A stretch of 12,888 nt of DNA. It comes from an uncultured Clostridia bacterium (GTDB lineage: Bacteria > Bacillota > Clostridia > Lachnospirales > Lachnospiraceae). How positions within the stretch are numbered: the first letter of the stretch is position 1; every line of letters starts with the position of its first letter. The stretch is taken from positions 1-12,888 of the forward strand of contig CAMZAI010000063.1 in NCBI GenBank assembly GCA_947304065.1, in the 5' to 3' direction. The notes under the pieces were generated by a model, which ran no database searches, had not been told where the DNA came from, and saw only the letters and a list, made by a program, of their open reading frames with translations. A program made the translations under genes and the position numbers. Positions 1-7,593 of the stretch are shown here, piece after piece.

Positions 1-112
1 GTATCGCGCCTTTAATGAAAAAGGGCATGCCGCCAAAACGGCCGATGCCCTCTCCGTCATTTCCCATGTCGGTTATTTCAATTTTGAATTCGTCGTTCTT
101 TTTTATTTCCAT
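1..112 (-). CDS. rlmD: N-terminus of RlmD/TrmA-family 23S rRNA (uracil-5-)-methyltransferase (partial)
   Basis: Only the first 37 codons are present; the gene runs off the left edge. The visible part is a TRAM domain start, with a lysine-rich beginning (MEIKKNDEFKIEI), then the typical turn DMGNDGEGIGRFGG and FFIKGAI, as seen at the N-terminus of RlmD/RumA-type enzymes. These use SAM to methylate C5 of a uracil in 23S rRNA; the TRAM domain binds RNA. The catalytic part and any Fe-S cysteines are outside the window, so RlmD cannot be told from RlmCD or other TrmA-family members. The start at 112 is preferred: an AAGGA lies 6 nt upstream and the yhaM stop ends one base before it, suggesting translational coupling. 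An in-frame ATG at 130 is possible but has a weaker ribosome site. Confidence 0.7.
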   Translation of the reverse strand, partial: MEIKKNDEFKIEITDMGNDGEGIGRFGGMPFFIKGAI

Positions 113-113
113 A

Positions 114-1049
114 TCAGGTCCTTCTGACATTACTCTCAAAATTCCTCTGGAATCCCAGCCAGTCGGCTTTCTCGTCAACGCCCTTTAAGAGTTCCTCCAT
201 CGACTCCATTTTCGCGTCAAGATTGTCGGCGAAATGAAGCGCCATGGCCTCGCAGATCGCGGGGAGCTTCGGCGAGCCGTACTCGAACTTGCCGTGATGA
301 GCGGCGATGCAGTGCTTGAGCTCGGTCGCCGCAAGCTTCGGGAACTCGGGAATATCGCGGAGCTTGTCGTCCACCATCTCGATACCGATCACGATATGTC
401 CGAGCAGATTGCCTTCGTCCGTATAATCATTCTCGGGAAAGGCGCTGAGTTCGCGGGTCTTGCCGATATCATGACAGATAGCAGCGGTCAGCAGCAGGTC
501 GCGGTTGAGCAGCTCGTACTGCTTCGCGAAACCGTCGCAGAGATGAGTCACCGAAAGAGTATGCTCGAGCAGTCCGCCGATAAATCCGTGATGAACGGCT
601 TTTGCCGCAGAATGGTACTTAAATGCCTTTATAAACTCAGCATCGTCAATGAAAAAGCTCTTGAACAGCTTCTGCAGATAAGGAGTCTTGATCTGCGCGC
701 CGAGCGCGAGCAGCTCGCTGTACATCTCGTCGATGTTGCGGTCGGACGCGGGCATGTAATCGGCGGGATCGTACTCGCCCTCACGCGCCCTTCTGATGCG
801 CGAGATATTCAGCTGGGGCTTGTCCTGGAACATCACGATCCTGCCGTCGACCATTATGTATTCGCCGGCCTCATGATGCTCGATCGCGCTCGTGATATCC
901 CATACCTTGCCGTCGAGAGTACCTGTTTTATCCTGCAGGAGCAGGCTGTAATAGGTCTTTCCGGTCTTTGTCTGAAGGCTCTGCGTCTGCTTGCACAGAT
1001 AGATCTCGCGAACGTTCTCGCCCTCCCGCAGTTCATTGATATGTCTCAT
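114..1049 (-). CDS. yhaM: 3'-5' exoribonuclease YhaM (OB-fold plus HD domain)
   Basis: This 311-aa protein matches the length and layout of YhaM (314 aa in Bacillus subtilis), a metal-dependent 3'-5' exonuclease acting on RNA and single-stranded DNA in the cytoplasm. Residues about 10-85 form a nucleic-acid-binding OB fold, including the family-typical stretch MFQDKPQL near residue 75. Residues about 155-280 form an HD phosphohydrolase domain: H163 in LLEHT, the HD pair H193-D194 in ICHDIGK, H218, the H251-H252 pair in AAHHG and D275 in ADNLDAK can serve as metal ligands. All expected ligands appear intact. The ATG at 1049 has AGGAG 6 nt upstream. It lies 28 nt after the HtrA-like gene and is followed after 1 nt by the rRNA methyltransferase, so the two RNA genes are probably co-translated. 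Confidence 0.93.
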   Translation of the reverse strand: MRHINELREGENVREIYLCKQTQSLQTKTGKTYYSLLLQDKTGTLDGKVWDITSAIEHHEAGEYIMVDGRIVMFQDKPQLNISRIRRAREGEYDPADYMPASDRNIDEMYSELLALGAQIKTPYLQKLFKSFFIDDAEFIKAFKYHSAAKAVHHGFIGGLLEHTLSVTHLCDGFAKQYELLNRDLLLTAAICHDIGKTRELSAFPENDYTDEGNLLGHIVIGIEMVDDKLRDIPEFPKLAATELKHCIAAHHGKFEYGSPKLPAICEAMALHFADNLDAKMESMEELLKGVDEKADWLGFQRNFESNVRRT

Positions 1050-1077
1050 GTCTTTCTCCTTAAAAATGTACTCTGAT

Positions 1078-2472
1078 CTATTTCACGGAAAGCACGGCGC
1101 TTATCTGCTCGGCCGGCTCATCCCTCATGCCGCTGTGATAGATATTGAGGCTGACTTCACTGCCCTCCTCAAGGCTGAAAATGTATTCGTAGAAATCGGT
1201 TACGCTGCCGATCACGACTTCATCGATACCGACGATAACATCGCCCTTTTTCACTCCTGCCTCAGCAGCGGGAGAAGATGCGATGACTTCGTTTACATAG
1301 ATACCGTTTTCAAGTCCCATGCCGACGAGGATGTCCTTCGGAACGTTCTCAGCGCGGACTCCGAAATACGGCAGGGGATTGCCGTTCAGGAGCTTTAAGA
1401 GCAGAGTCTTTACGCTGTTGATATAGATAGCGCTGACCGTGATCCTCTCACCCTCGGAATCGGGTACGATAAGGCCCACGAGCTTTCCTTCGAGGTCGAC
1501 CACCATGCCGTCCGAGCTGGTGCCCGAAACGATATCGGTCGTAAATCCGAAATGCACGCCGTCGATGAAGTACTTCGTAAGTCCCGTATGCGAAATAAAC
1601 CCGAATTCCACCGCGCCGTAGTAGCCGTTCGGCCTGCCGAGTGCGATCACGGGCTCACCTTCGGTCACATTGTCCGAATCGCCGAGCGAAACGTACTTGC
1701 AGGTCGCTACGGTCGAAGCGCTGATGTCGGTAAGCTCAACTTCGATCACGGCAAGTCCCGAATCGGGATCCGCCATGTAAATGCTTCCTTCCGCAACCGC
1801 TCCGTCGCGGAATTCTATCTCTATCCTGTCTGCCGAAGCAAATGCATTGTATTCCGCAAGGATCAGCAGCTCCACGCCGTTGTCCGCAACGAGGATACCG
1901 GTCCTCTCGGTCCTGGTCTCAATGCTCTCATCCATCCAGTTTACGCCGCTGGTCACCGCATAAACCCTGACAAGCGACTCTGCCGCCTTGCCCGCGATCG
2001 ACCTCATCTTCGAGATCATCTTCAGATAATCCGCGATCGGATCTGACTCGGGCACTTCCGTGGGAGTTGTGCCGGGATCGGGCTCGGGAGTGGGCGTCGT
2101 CGGAGGAGCCTCTGTCGGAGTCGGCGAAGGTTCTTCGGTCGGATCGAGCACTACCGGGATCGTGGTGGGAGTCGGCGAAGGTGAAGGAGTCTGAGGCTGC
2201 GCCGTCGGAGTGGGCGTCGCAGTGGTCCCGAACGTCACCTGGCTGCGGTTGTTGGCGCTCTCAACCGGCGTGGGCGTAGGAGTCGGCGTAATTCCGAGTA
2301 TCCTGTTCACCGCGCCTTCGGACGCAACAAACACCAGCCTTGACAAAAAGCCGAACAGAACCGCAACCACAATTGTCAGCGCGATTATCGCGATAACCTT
2401 CTTGACCTTCTTCCTGTTCTTCGGCTTGATCTTCTGCTCAACGTAATTGAAATCCTTGTCGTTATTGTCCAT
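1078..2472 (-). CDS. Membrane-anchored HtrA/DegP-like PDZ protein, probable pseudoprotease
   Basis: This 464-aa protein has a basic cytoplasmic tail (1-25), one membrane span (about 26-50), a long Pro/Thr-rich extracellular linker (about 62-146), a trypsin-like domain of the HtrA (S1C) type (about 160-360) and a C-terminal PDZ domain (about 366-464, with GIYVNEVIASSPAAEAGVKKGDVI split over 389-413). Aligning by eye to HtrA: the NNHV motif around the catalytic His reads EYNAF (Asn209 in the His position), the DLAV motif carrying the Asp reads SGLAV (Gly239), and the GNSGGP motif reads TSSDGM (Ser320 kept, oxyanion-hole glycine replaced). Two of three triad residues are missing, so proteolysis is unlikely, and a peptide-binding or sensing role outside the membrane is inferred. 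The start has GAGGGG 5 nt upstream. It follows the histidine kinase gene by 29 nt, which suggests a link to that signalling pair. Confidence 0.85.
   Translation of the reverse strand: MDNNDKDFNYVEQKIKPKNRKKVKKVIAIIALTIVVAVLFGFLSRLVFVASEGAVNRILGITPTPTPTPVESANNRSQVTFGTTATPTPTAQPQTPSPSPTPTTIPVVLDPTEEPSPTPTEAPPTTPTPEPDPGTTPTEVPESDPIADYLKMISKMRSIAGKAAESLVRVYAVTSGVNWMDESIETRTERTGILVADNGVELLILAEYNAFASADRIEIEFRDGAVAEGSIYMADPDSGLAVIEVELTDISASTVATCKYVSLGDSDNVTEGEPVIALGRPNGYYGAVEFGFISHTGLTKYFIDGVHFGFTTDIVSGTSSDGMVVDLEGKLVGLIVPDSEGERITVSAIYINSVKTLLLKLLNGNPLPYFGVRAENVPKDILVGMGLENGIYVNEVIASSPAAEAGVKKGDVIVGIDEVVIGSVTDFYEYIFSLEEGSEVSLNIYHSGMRDEPAEQISAVLSVK
2045..2290 (-). repeat. Low-complexity Thr-Pro linker coding repeat
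   Basis: This stretch inside the HtrA-like gene encodes a run of TP, TPTP, PTPT and SPSPTP units (residues about 62-143). At DNA level it is an imperfect repeat of short GC-rich units; the core ggagtcggcgaagg appears twice on the plus strand, near 2116 and 2168. Such linkers lift an extracellular domain off the membrane through the thick Gram-positive wall. The repeat is prone to length change by slippage, so linker length may vary between strains (inference). Confidence 0.7.
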
Positions 2473-2501
2473 TTTTGCCCCTCTGTAAACCCCGGATCAC
2501 C

Positions 2502-3896
2502 TTATGTCTCGCTGAGAGCCAGTGAGAATGTGAATTCCGTTCCCACTCCCTCAGTACTTATCACGCTGATATTCTCATCATGCGCGGAAATGACTTCCTT
2601 TACGATGGACAGGCCGAGACCCGTTCCCTTCTTATCCTTTCCGCGCGAGGAATCGGCCTTGTAGAACCGCTCCCATATTCGCTTTACGCTGTCCTTCGGG
2701 ATGCCTATTCCGTGATCCCTGACTCTTACGAGCACCTTGTCGCCCTTTTCCTCGGTCTCGATCTCGATCCTCGAATCGGAATTCGAGAATTTGATCGCGT
2801 TGTCCGTAAGATTGTAGAGAACCTGCTGGATGCGGCTCATGTCCGCATCGACAAAGGTCTCCATCGCAGCGAATTCAAGCTCGATAACTATCTTCCTGCT
2901 GCGGCATATGCCTTCAAAGGCGGCCGCGACATTCCTGATGACCTTATTGATATCGAAGCTCGTGATATCGAGCATTAAGCCCTTATTGTCCATTCTGTTC
3001 AGATCGAGAAGGTTCGATGTGAGCTTGGTCAGGCGGTCTGCCTCGAAAAGAATGATCCCGAGGTACTTGCCCTGCAGCTCGTACGGTATCGTTCCGTCCT
3101 TCATCGCCTCCGCGTAGCCCTTGATCGAGGTCAGTGGGGATCTGAAATCATGAGATATGTTGGCAATGAACTTTTTCTGGTAATCGTCGACGTTGCGGAC
3201 CTCTCCGACCATGTAGCTGATGGTGTCGGCCAGGTTCCGTATCTCGTCGTGGCTCTTGACGTTCATCGGATAATCGTAATTACCCTTTGCGTATTCAAGC
3301 GCCGCCCTCCTGATCTTTCTGGTGGGGTAAACTGCCAGGAAATAAATACCCACAAATGAGAGGAACAGCACTCCGGCTATGATCAGAAGGCCCTTATTGA
3401 TGACGTTCATGTACAGAACGGCGTCCTTGTCGACCTTCGACTGCGGCACGAAAATACAGACATAGCCTTTGACCGCGTAATCGTAGATAACCGGCTCGCA
3501 GAAGCACATCATCGGCTCGGCGAACACCCCGGATATCTCCACACCGTCGTTAAATGACGAGGCAAACAGCATGTCCGCCTGATCGCTGACATTGAGCAGG
3601 GCTTTGCTGCGCGTATCCGCAAGCACCGCAGCTTTACTGTTGACGAGCCATATCCTGGCATCGATCAGCCTGTCTATCAGCTCAAGCTGCCTTTGTATGT
3701 CGCCCAGATCGACATAAGAAGAAAAATAATATTCGCTGTATTCGTCCGCGATCCTTCGCACATGCTCGGAATACTGCGGCTTCATTTTCTCGTAAACTGC
3801 TTCCTCGACCATCCGGTTCCCGAACAGGTTCACCAGAAGGAAGATGACCAGGATCGTGGCCAGGAAGCATAGTGTTACCTTCAACGGTAATTTCAC
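2502..3896 (-). CDS. Sensor histidine kinase, two membrane spans, HAMP-HisKA-HATPase_c
   Basis: This 464-aa membrane kinase has a first span at about 7-25, an extracytoplasmic sensor region of about 140 residues (28-167) with no domain I can name, a second span at about 168-190 and a HAMP region (about 190-242). The HisKA domain carries the phospho-acceptor H249 in the H-box SHDFRSPLTSIKGYAEAM. The ATPase domain has an N-box (N362 and N366 in LYNLTDNAIKFS), G1 box DHGIGIP (394-400) and G2 box GTGLGLSI (424-431). All catalytic motifs are intact. It should phosphorylate the response regulator encoded 23 nt upstream. The start is GTG at 3896 with GAGGA 6 nt upstream. There is no PAS domain, which argues against a WalK-type kinase. 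The stimulus is unknown; the adjoining HtrA-like gene suggests envelope sensing, as in CssRS-HtrA (inference). Confidence 0.93.
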   Translation of the reverse strand: MKLPLKVTLCFLATILVIFLLVNLFGNRMVEEAVYEKMKPQYSEHVRRIADEYSEYYFSSYVDLGDIQRQLELIDRLIDARIWLVNSKAAVLADTRSKALLNVSDQADMLFASSFNDGVEISGVFAEPMMCFCEPVIYDYAVKGYVCIFVPQSKVDKDAVLYMNVINKGLLIIAGVLFLSFVGIYFLAVYPTRKIRRAALEYAKGNYDYPMNVKSHDEIRNLADTISYMVGEVRNVDDYQKKFIANISHDFRSPLTSIKGYAEAMKDGTIPYELQGKYLGIILFEADRLTKLTSNLLDLNRMDNKGLMLDITSFDINKVIRNVAAAFEGICRSRKIVIELEFAAMETFVDADMSRIQQVLYNLTDNAIKFSNSDSRIEIETEEKGDKVLVRVRDHGIGIPKDSVKRIWERFYKADSSRGKDKKGTGLGLSIVKEVISAHDENISVISTEGVGTEFTFSLALSET

Positions 3897-3919
3897 GGTC
3901 TGTCCTCACTTTATGCGCG

Positions 3920-4621
3920 TCAACGTGTTTCGAACCTGTAGCCGCGGCCCCAGACGGTTCCGATGGCCCAGTTGTCGTGATCGTGTATCTTTTCCCTCAG
4001 ACGCTTTATGTGAACGTCGATGGTCCTCGAGTCGCCCACATAATCGTAATCCCAGATCAGCTCGAGAAGCTTGTCCCTCGAGAATACCTGGTTGGGATGT
4101 GAAGCAAGGAAATAGAGGAGCTCCAGCTCCTTGGGAGGCATATCCACGATATGTCCCATGTATGTCACCTGATAATTCGTAAGGCTGATCACGAGGTCGG
4201 GATAGCTCACCGAATCCTTATCGGCAGCGGCTTCCTCGGCCTTTTCCTGCGTGCGGTTCCTGCGGAGCACCGCCTTTACGCGCGCCACCAGTTCCTTTGA
4301 ATCAAAAGGCTTGACCATATAGTCGTCGGCTCCGAGCTCGAGGCCCAGGACCTTGTCAAAGGTCTCGCCCTTTGCCGAGAGCATGATGACCGAACAGTCG
4401 CCGAGCTTGCGTATCCTTCGCAGCACCTCATAGCCGTCTATCCCGGGCAGCATGATGTCCAGCAGTATCAGGTCGGGCTTATAAGACCCGTATCTTTCTA
4501 CAGCTGTCTCCCCGTCCGGAACGATCTCGGTATCGAAGCACTCCTTTGTCAGATACAAAGAGATAAGCTCCGCGATATTCGCATCGTCGTCAACTATCAT
4601 GATCCTTTGCTTGTCTGTCAT
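3920..4621 (-). CDS. OmpR/PhoB-family response regulator
   Basis: This 233-aa transcription factor has a receiver domain (about 5-120) and a winged-helix DNA-binding domain (about 138-232). The receiver has the acidic pair D11-D12, phospho-acceptor D55 in LILLDIMLPG, S82 in the Thr/Ser switch position and K104 in VKPF. The C-terminal half shows the OmpR-type features RTIDVHIKRLREKI and the terminal VWGRGYRFE. All key residues are present, so it should be phosphorylated by the kinase encoded next to it and then bind direct-repeat operators. The ATG at 4621 has GGAG 5 nt upstream. It follows mutS2 by 18 nt, so at least part of its transcription probably comes from the trmL-mutS2 operon. The targets are not evident from the window. 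Confidence 0.94.
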   Translation of the reverse strand: MTDKQRIMIVDDDANIAELISLYLTKECFDTEIVPDGETAVERYGSYKPDLILLDIMLPGIDGYEVLRRIRKLGDCSVIMLSAKGETFDKVLGLELGADDYMVKPFDSKELVARVKAVLRRNRTQEKAEEAAADKDSVSYPDLVISLTNYQVTYMGHIVDMPPKELELLYFLASHPNQVFSRDKLLELIWDYDYVGDSRTIDVHIKRLREKIHDHDNWAIGTVWGRGYRFETR

Positions 4622-4639
4622 GCAATCTCCGTTCTGTGC

Positions 4640-7024
4640 TTATTCCTTAAACGTAACAATGGTCACGCCCCTGTCGCCCTCGCCGAACTCGCCGAGGCGG
4701 AAGGACTTGACGTATTTGAGGCTGCGCAGATGCTTATGCACAGCATCCCTTAACGCACCCGTGCCTCTTCCGTGAATGATCGAAACCTGAGGAAGATGCG
4801 CGAGATATGCGTCGTCGAGATATTTGTCGATGACCGGAAGCGCCTCGTCCACGCGCATTCCGACGATATTGCAGTCGATCCCGACCGTCATCGATTTCGA
4901 TACCGCGATCTGTCCCGCTCCGGTCTTCTTTTTCTCAACCACCTCGGGCTCAGCCTCGGCATATTCGATATCCTTTATGTTTACCTGTGTGCGCATGGCG
5001 CCGAGCTGTACTGCCAGCTCTCCTTTCGCGTTCGGAAGCGAGCATACCTTGCCCTTCAGGTTCATCGTGCGTACGAGCACGGTGTCACCGATCTTGACCT
5101 CGTCGATGCTTCGGCTGCCCTCGTCCTGCTTTTTCGGCTTGGGAGCCTTGATGGCAAGCTTCTCGTCGGCGGCTCCGAGCTTTTCGCGAAGGCCCGCTCT
5201 TTCAGCCTCAAGCTCCTTTACGGAAACGCCCGCAGCGCCGAGACGGTTTACCTTGCGGATCGTCTCGTCCGCGTAATCCTTGGCCTTCTGAAGAATGTCG
5301 CGCGCTTCTTCGTTCGCGCGGCGAAGTACTTTATCCTTTGCCGCATCGAGACGTTCGTTCTTTGCCTCAAGCCTGTCGCGCAATACCTGGGCGTCGACCA
5401 TGGCCTTCGCGGCGGTCTCGTTCTTTTCTTCGAGCTCGAGTCTTGCCTTGTCCAGCTCGCTGATTATGTCTTCAAAGCTTCTGTCCCTGGTACCGATGAA
5501 GCTGTTCGCCATATCGATGATCTCGTCGTCAAGTCCGAGCTTCTTTGAGATCGCGAACGCGTTCGACTTACCGGGCATACCGATAAGAAGTCTGTATGTG
5601 GGACTTAAGGTCTCCACGTTGAACTCACAGCACGCGTTCGAAACGCCGGGCGTCGAGAGTGCGAAAAGCTTCAGCTCCGCGTAATGCGTCGTCGCGATGA
5701 CATGCACGTGCCTGTTGTGAAGATATGTCAGTATAGCCTGCGCGAGCGCAGCTCCCTCGGTGGGATCGGTTCCCGCGCCGAGCTCGTCGAACAGCACGAG
5801 TGAATGCTCGTCTGCCTGCGACAGGATCGAGACCGTATTGGTCATATGCGATGAAAATGTCGAAAGGCTCTGCTCAATGCTCTGCTCGTCGCCGATATCA
5901 GCATATATCTCCGTAAATGCGGAAAGCTCCGAGCCTTCGAATGCGGGAATATGCAGTCCCGACTGTCCGAGCATCGCAAAAAGACCGACGGTCTTGAGCG
6001 ATACGGTCTTACCGCCCGTATTCGGACCGGTGATGACCAGCATCGAGAAATCACCGCCGAGCCAGATGTCGATAGGTACAACCTTTCTCGGGTCGATCAG
6101 CGGATGACGTCCTTTTTTGATATTGATATATCCGCGGTCGTTGAACACGGGCTCGCTGGCCTTCATGTCCTTTGCGAGCATGGCCCTCGCGAAGATATAG
6201 TCAAATTCCGCGAGCGTCTTTATATCGTATTTGAGTTTCTCGGTCTCGGTAAAGAGCATGCCGCTTAAGCTTTCGAGGACCTTCTCGATCTCTTCTTTTT
6301 CAAGGATCGCAAGCTCTCTCAGTTCGTTGTTCAGCTTTACGACCGCCATCGGCTCGATAAAGGTCGTGGAACCGCTCGAGCTCTGATCGTGGATCATGCC
6401 CGCGAACTGGTTCTTGTATTCGGACTTGACCGGAAGACAGTATCTTCCGTCGCGCATCGTGATCAGATTGTCCTGAAGCACGACCTGGGTGTCCTTTGAA
6501 TTGACTATCTGGTTCAGCTGGTCGCGGATCTTGTCGTTGGTAGATTTGATCCTGCGCCTTACGGACTTAAGTCCGGGGCTCGCGTCATCCGCGATCTCCT
6601 CTTCGGAGATGATGCAGCGGATGATCTCGTTGCAGATCACGGAAAGGGGCTCAAGCAGTTCAAATCTTTCTGTGAGCGAATCGGGCTCAGCGCCCTCCTC
6701 TGTCCTTCCGTATGACTTCACGCGCAGCACCGCGGTAAGCACGGAACTGATATGCAGCAGTTCGCCCGCGCCCAGACACGAGCTGACCTCCAGCCTCATG
6801 ATCGAAGGCCTGATGTCATGTATTCCCGAAAATGACAGCGAGCCTTTGCGGTAAACCCTCGACAGCGCGTCGGCGGTCTCCTTCTGCAGTTCCCTGATCT
6901 TCTCTGTGTCGGCGATCGGTCTGATCGCACGGCATTTCTCCTTGCCGAGCTCGGACCCCGCAAGATCCGTCAGCCTGTCGACTATCTTAAAATATTCAAG
7001 TGTTTTTAATGCTCTCTCGTTCAT
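4640..7024 (-). CDS. mutS2: Endonuclease/ATPase MutS2 with C-terminal Smr domain
   Basis: This 794-aa protein has the full MutS2 layout: an N-terminal clamp-like core, an ABC-type ATPase with Walker A GPNTGGKT (about 333-340) and Walker B LVLFDELGAGTDP (about 409-421), a long charged coiled coil (about 515-630), a KOW/SH3-like part (about 640-690) and a C-terminal Smr nuclease domain (about 713-794) with HGRGTGALR. MutS2 is known to suppress recombination in some bacteria and, in Bacillus subtilis, to act on collided ribosomes. The Smr motif often written as DLRG or DLHG reads NIVG here. I chose the ATG at 7024 because the product then starts MNERALKTLEY, as the family usually does. An upstream in-frame TTG at 7048 would add 8 residues; neither start has a strong ribosome site. 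It lies 31 nt after trmL. Confidence 0.94.
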   Translation of the reverse strand: MNERALKTLEYFKIVDRLTDLAGSELGKEKCRAIRPIADTEKIRELQKETADALSRVYRKGSLSFSGIHDIRPSIMRLEVSSCLGAGELLHISSVLTAVLRVKSYGRTEEGAEPDSLTERFELLEPLSVICNEIIRCIISEEEIADDASPGLKSVRRRIKSTNDKIRDQLNQIVNSKDTQVVLQDNLITMRDGRYCLPVKSEYKNQFAGMIHDQSSSGSTTFIEPMAVVKLNNELRELAILEKEEIEKVLESLSGMLFTETEKLKYDIKTLAEFDYIFARAMLAKDMKASEPVFNDRGYINIKKGRHPLIDPRKVVPIDIWLGGDFSMLVITGPNTGGKTVSLKTVGLFAMLGQSGLHIPAFEGSELSAFTEIYADIGDEQSIEQSLSTFSSHMTNTVSILSQADEHSLVLFDELGAGTDPTEGAALAQAILTYLHNRHVHVIATTHYAELKLFALSTPGVSNACCEFNVETLSPTYRLLIGMPGKSNAFAISKKLGLDDEIIDMANSFIGTRDRSFEDIISELDKARLELEEKNETAAKAMVDAQVLRDRLEAKNERLDAAKDKVLRRANEEARDILQKAKDYADETIRKVNRLGAAGVSVKELEAERAGLREKLGAADEKLAIKAPKPKKQDEGSRSIDEVKIGDTVLVRTMNLKGKVCSLPNAKGELAVQLGAMRTQVNIKDIEYAEAEPEVVEKKKTGAGQIAVSKSMTVGIDCNIVGMRVDEALPVIDKYLDDAYLAHLPQVSIIHGRGTGALRDAVHKHLRSLKYVKSFRLGEFGEGDRGVTIVTFKE

Positions 7025-7055
7025 AATATTGATATGTCCCGGACCCAAAGCGCGG

Positions 7056-7553
7056 TTATTTCCAGTGGAGTCTGTGAAGCGCTCCTTCGCAGTTCATCCC
7101 CTCGAAACCGTTCTGCCTCAGGGCCTCGTATAAAACTATGGCAACGGAATTGCCGAGGTTCAGGGACCTGATATCCCCGATCATCGGTATCCTTATGCAC
7201 ATTTCCTGGTTTTCAAGTAATATTTCTTCGGGTATCCCGGCGCTCTCTTTGCCGAACATGATATAGTCGTCCTGTCCGAATGCCGCCTCTGTATATACCT
7301 TCTTCGCCTTTGTCGTCGCGAAATGTATCCTCGCTCCGGGATTCTGCTCTAGAAAATCGGCGTAGTTCTCGTAGACCTTATACTTCAGCTTGGGCCAGTA
7401 GTCGAGCCCGGCGCGCTTCAGCTCCTTTTCAGCAAGCGAAAAACCCAGAGGCTTGATGAGATGCAGCGTCGAACCGGTAGCGACGCAGGTCCTTCCGATA
7501 TTCCCGGTATTTGCCGGGATCTCCGGCTCCAACAGTACTATGTTCATGTTCAA
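7056..7553 (-). CDS. trmL: tRNA (cytidine/uridine-34 2'-O)-methyltransferase TrmL (SPOUT)
   Basis: This 165-aa protein is a small SPOUT (SpoU-TrmD) methyltransferase of TrmL size. It methylates the 2'-OH of the wobble nucleotide 34 of tRNA-Leu isoacceptors using SAM, as a knotted dimer. Motif 1 is LLEPEIPANTGNIGRTC (about 7-23), motif 2 is MFGKESAGIP (99-108) and motif 3, which forms the knot and cofactor pocket, is IPMIGDIRSLNLGNSVAIVLYE (split over 122-143). All motifs are complete. The ATG at 7553 has a modest TTAGG 8 nt upstream. A second ATG at 7547 would give the more usual MNIVLLEPEIP start but sits 14 nt from that site. The gene begins just after the terminator of the preceding operon, so it is first in its own transcription unit or depends on read-through. 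Confidence 0.94.
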   Translation of the reverse strand: MNMNIVLLEPEIPANTGNIGRTCVATGSTLHLIKPLGFSLAEKELKRAGLDYWPKLKYKVYENYADFLEQNPGARIHFATTKAKKVYTEAAFGQDDYIMFGKESAGIPEEILLENQEMCIRIPMIGDIRSLNLGNSVAIVLYEALRQNGFEGMNCEGALHRLHWK

Positions 7554-7558
7554 AACCT

Positions 7559-7587
7559 AAAACATGCCGCCCGTGAAAGCGGCATGT
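7559..7587 (-). terminator. Intrinsic terminator after the cheX-like gene
   Basis: On the minus strand a perfect 9-bp stem (ACATGCCGC / GCGGCATGT, arms 7579-7587 and 7562-7570) with an 8-nt loop starts 6 nt after the cheX-like stop codon and is followed by TTTTAGGTTTT. This fits a rho-independent terminator for the operon at 7594-10404. The T tract is interrupted, so termination may be incomplete. It ends about 10 nt before the trmL start, and its downstream edge contains the only ribosome-site candidate for trmL. Confidence 0.75.
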
Positions 7588-7593
7588 GATCCT

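Noticed and set aside
234..1076. 280-aa open frame on the plus strand
   Set aside because: It is antisense to yhaM, which has full family motifs and a ribosome site; the plus-strand product resembles nothing and is a high-GC codon shadow.
2045..2290. Possible CRISPR-like or tandem repeat array
   Set aside because: The periodicity is explained by Thr-Pro codons in a linker; units are too short and irregular and have no unique spacers.
4772..5548. 258-aa open frame on the plus strand
   Set aside because: It is antisense to the MutS2 coiled-coil and Smr region, with no ribosome site and no recognisable domain.
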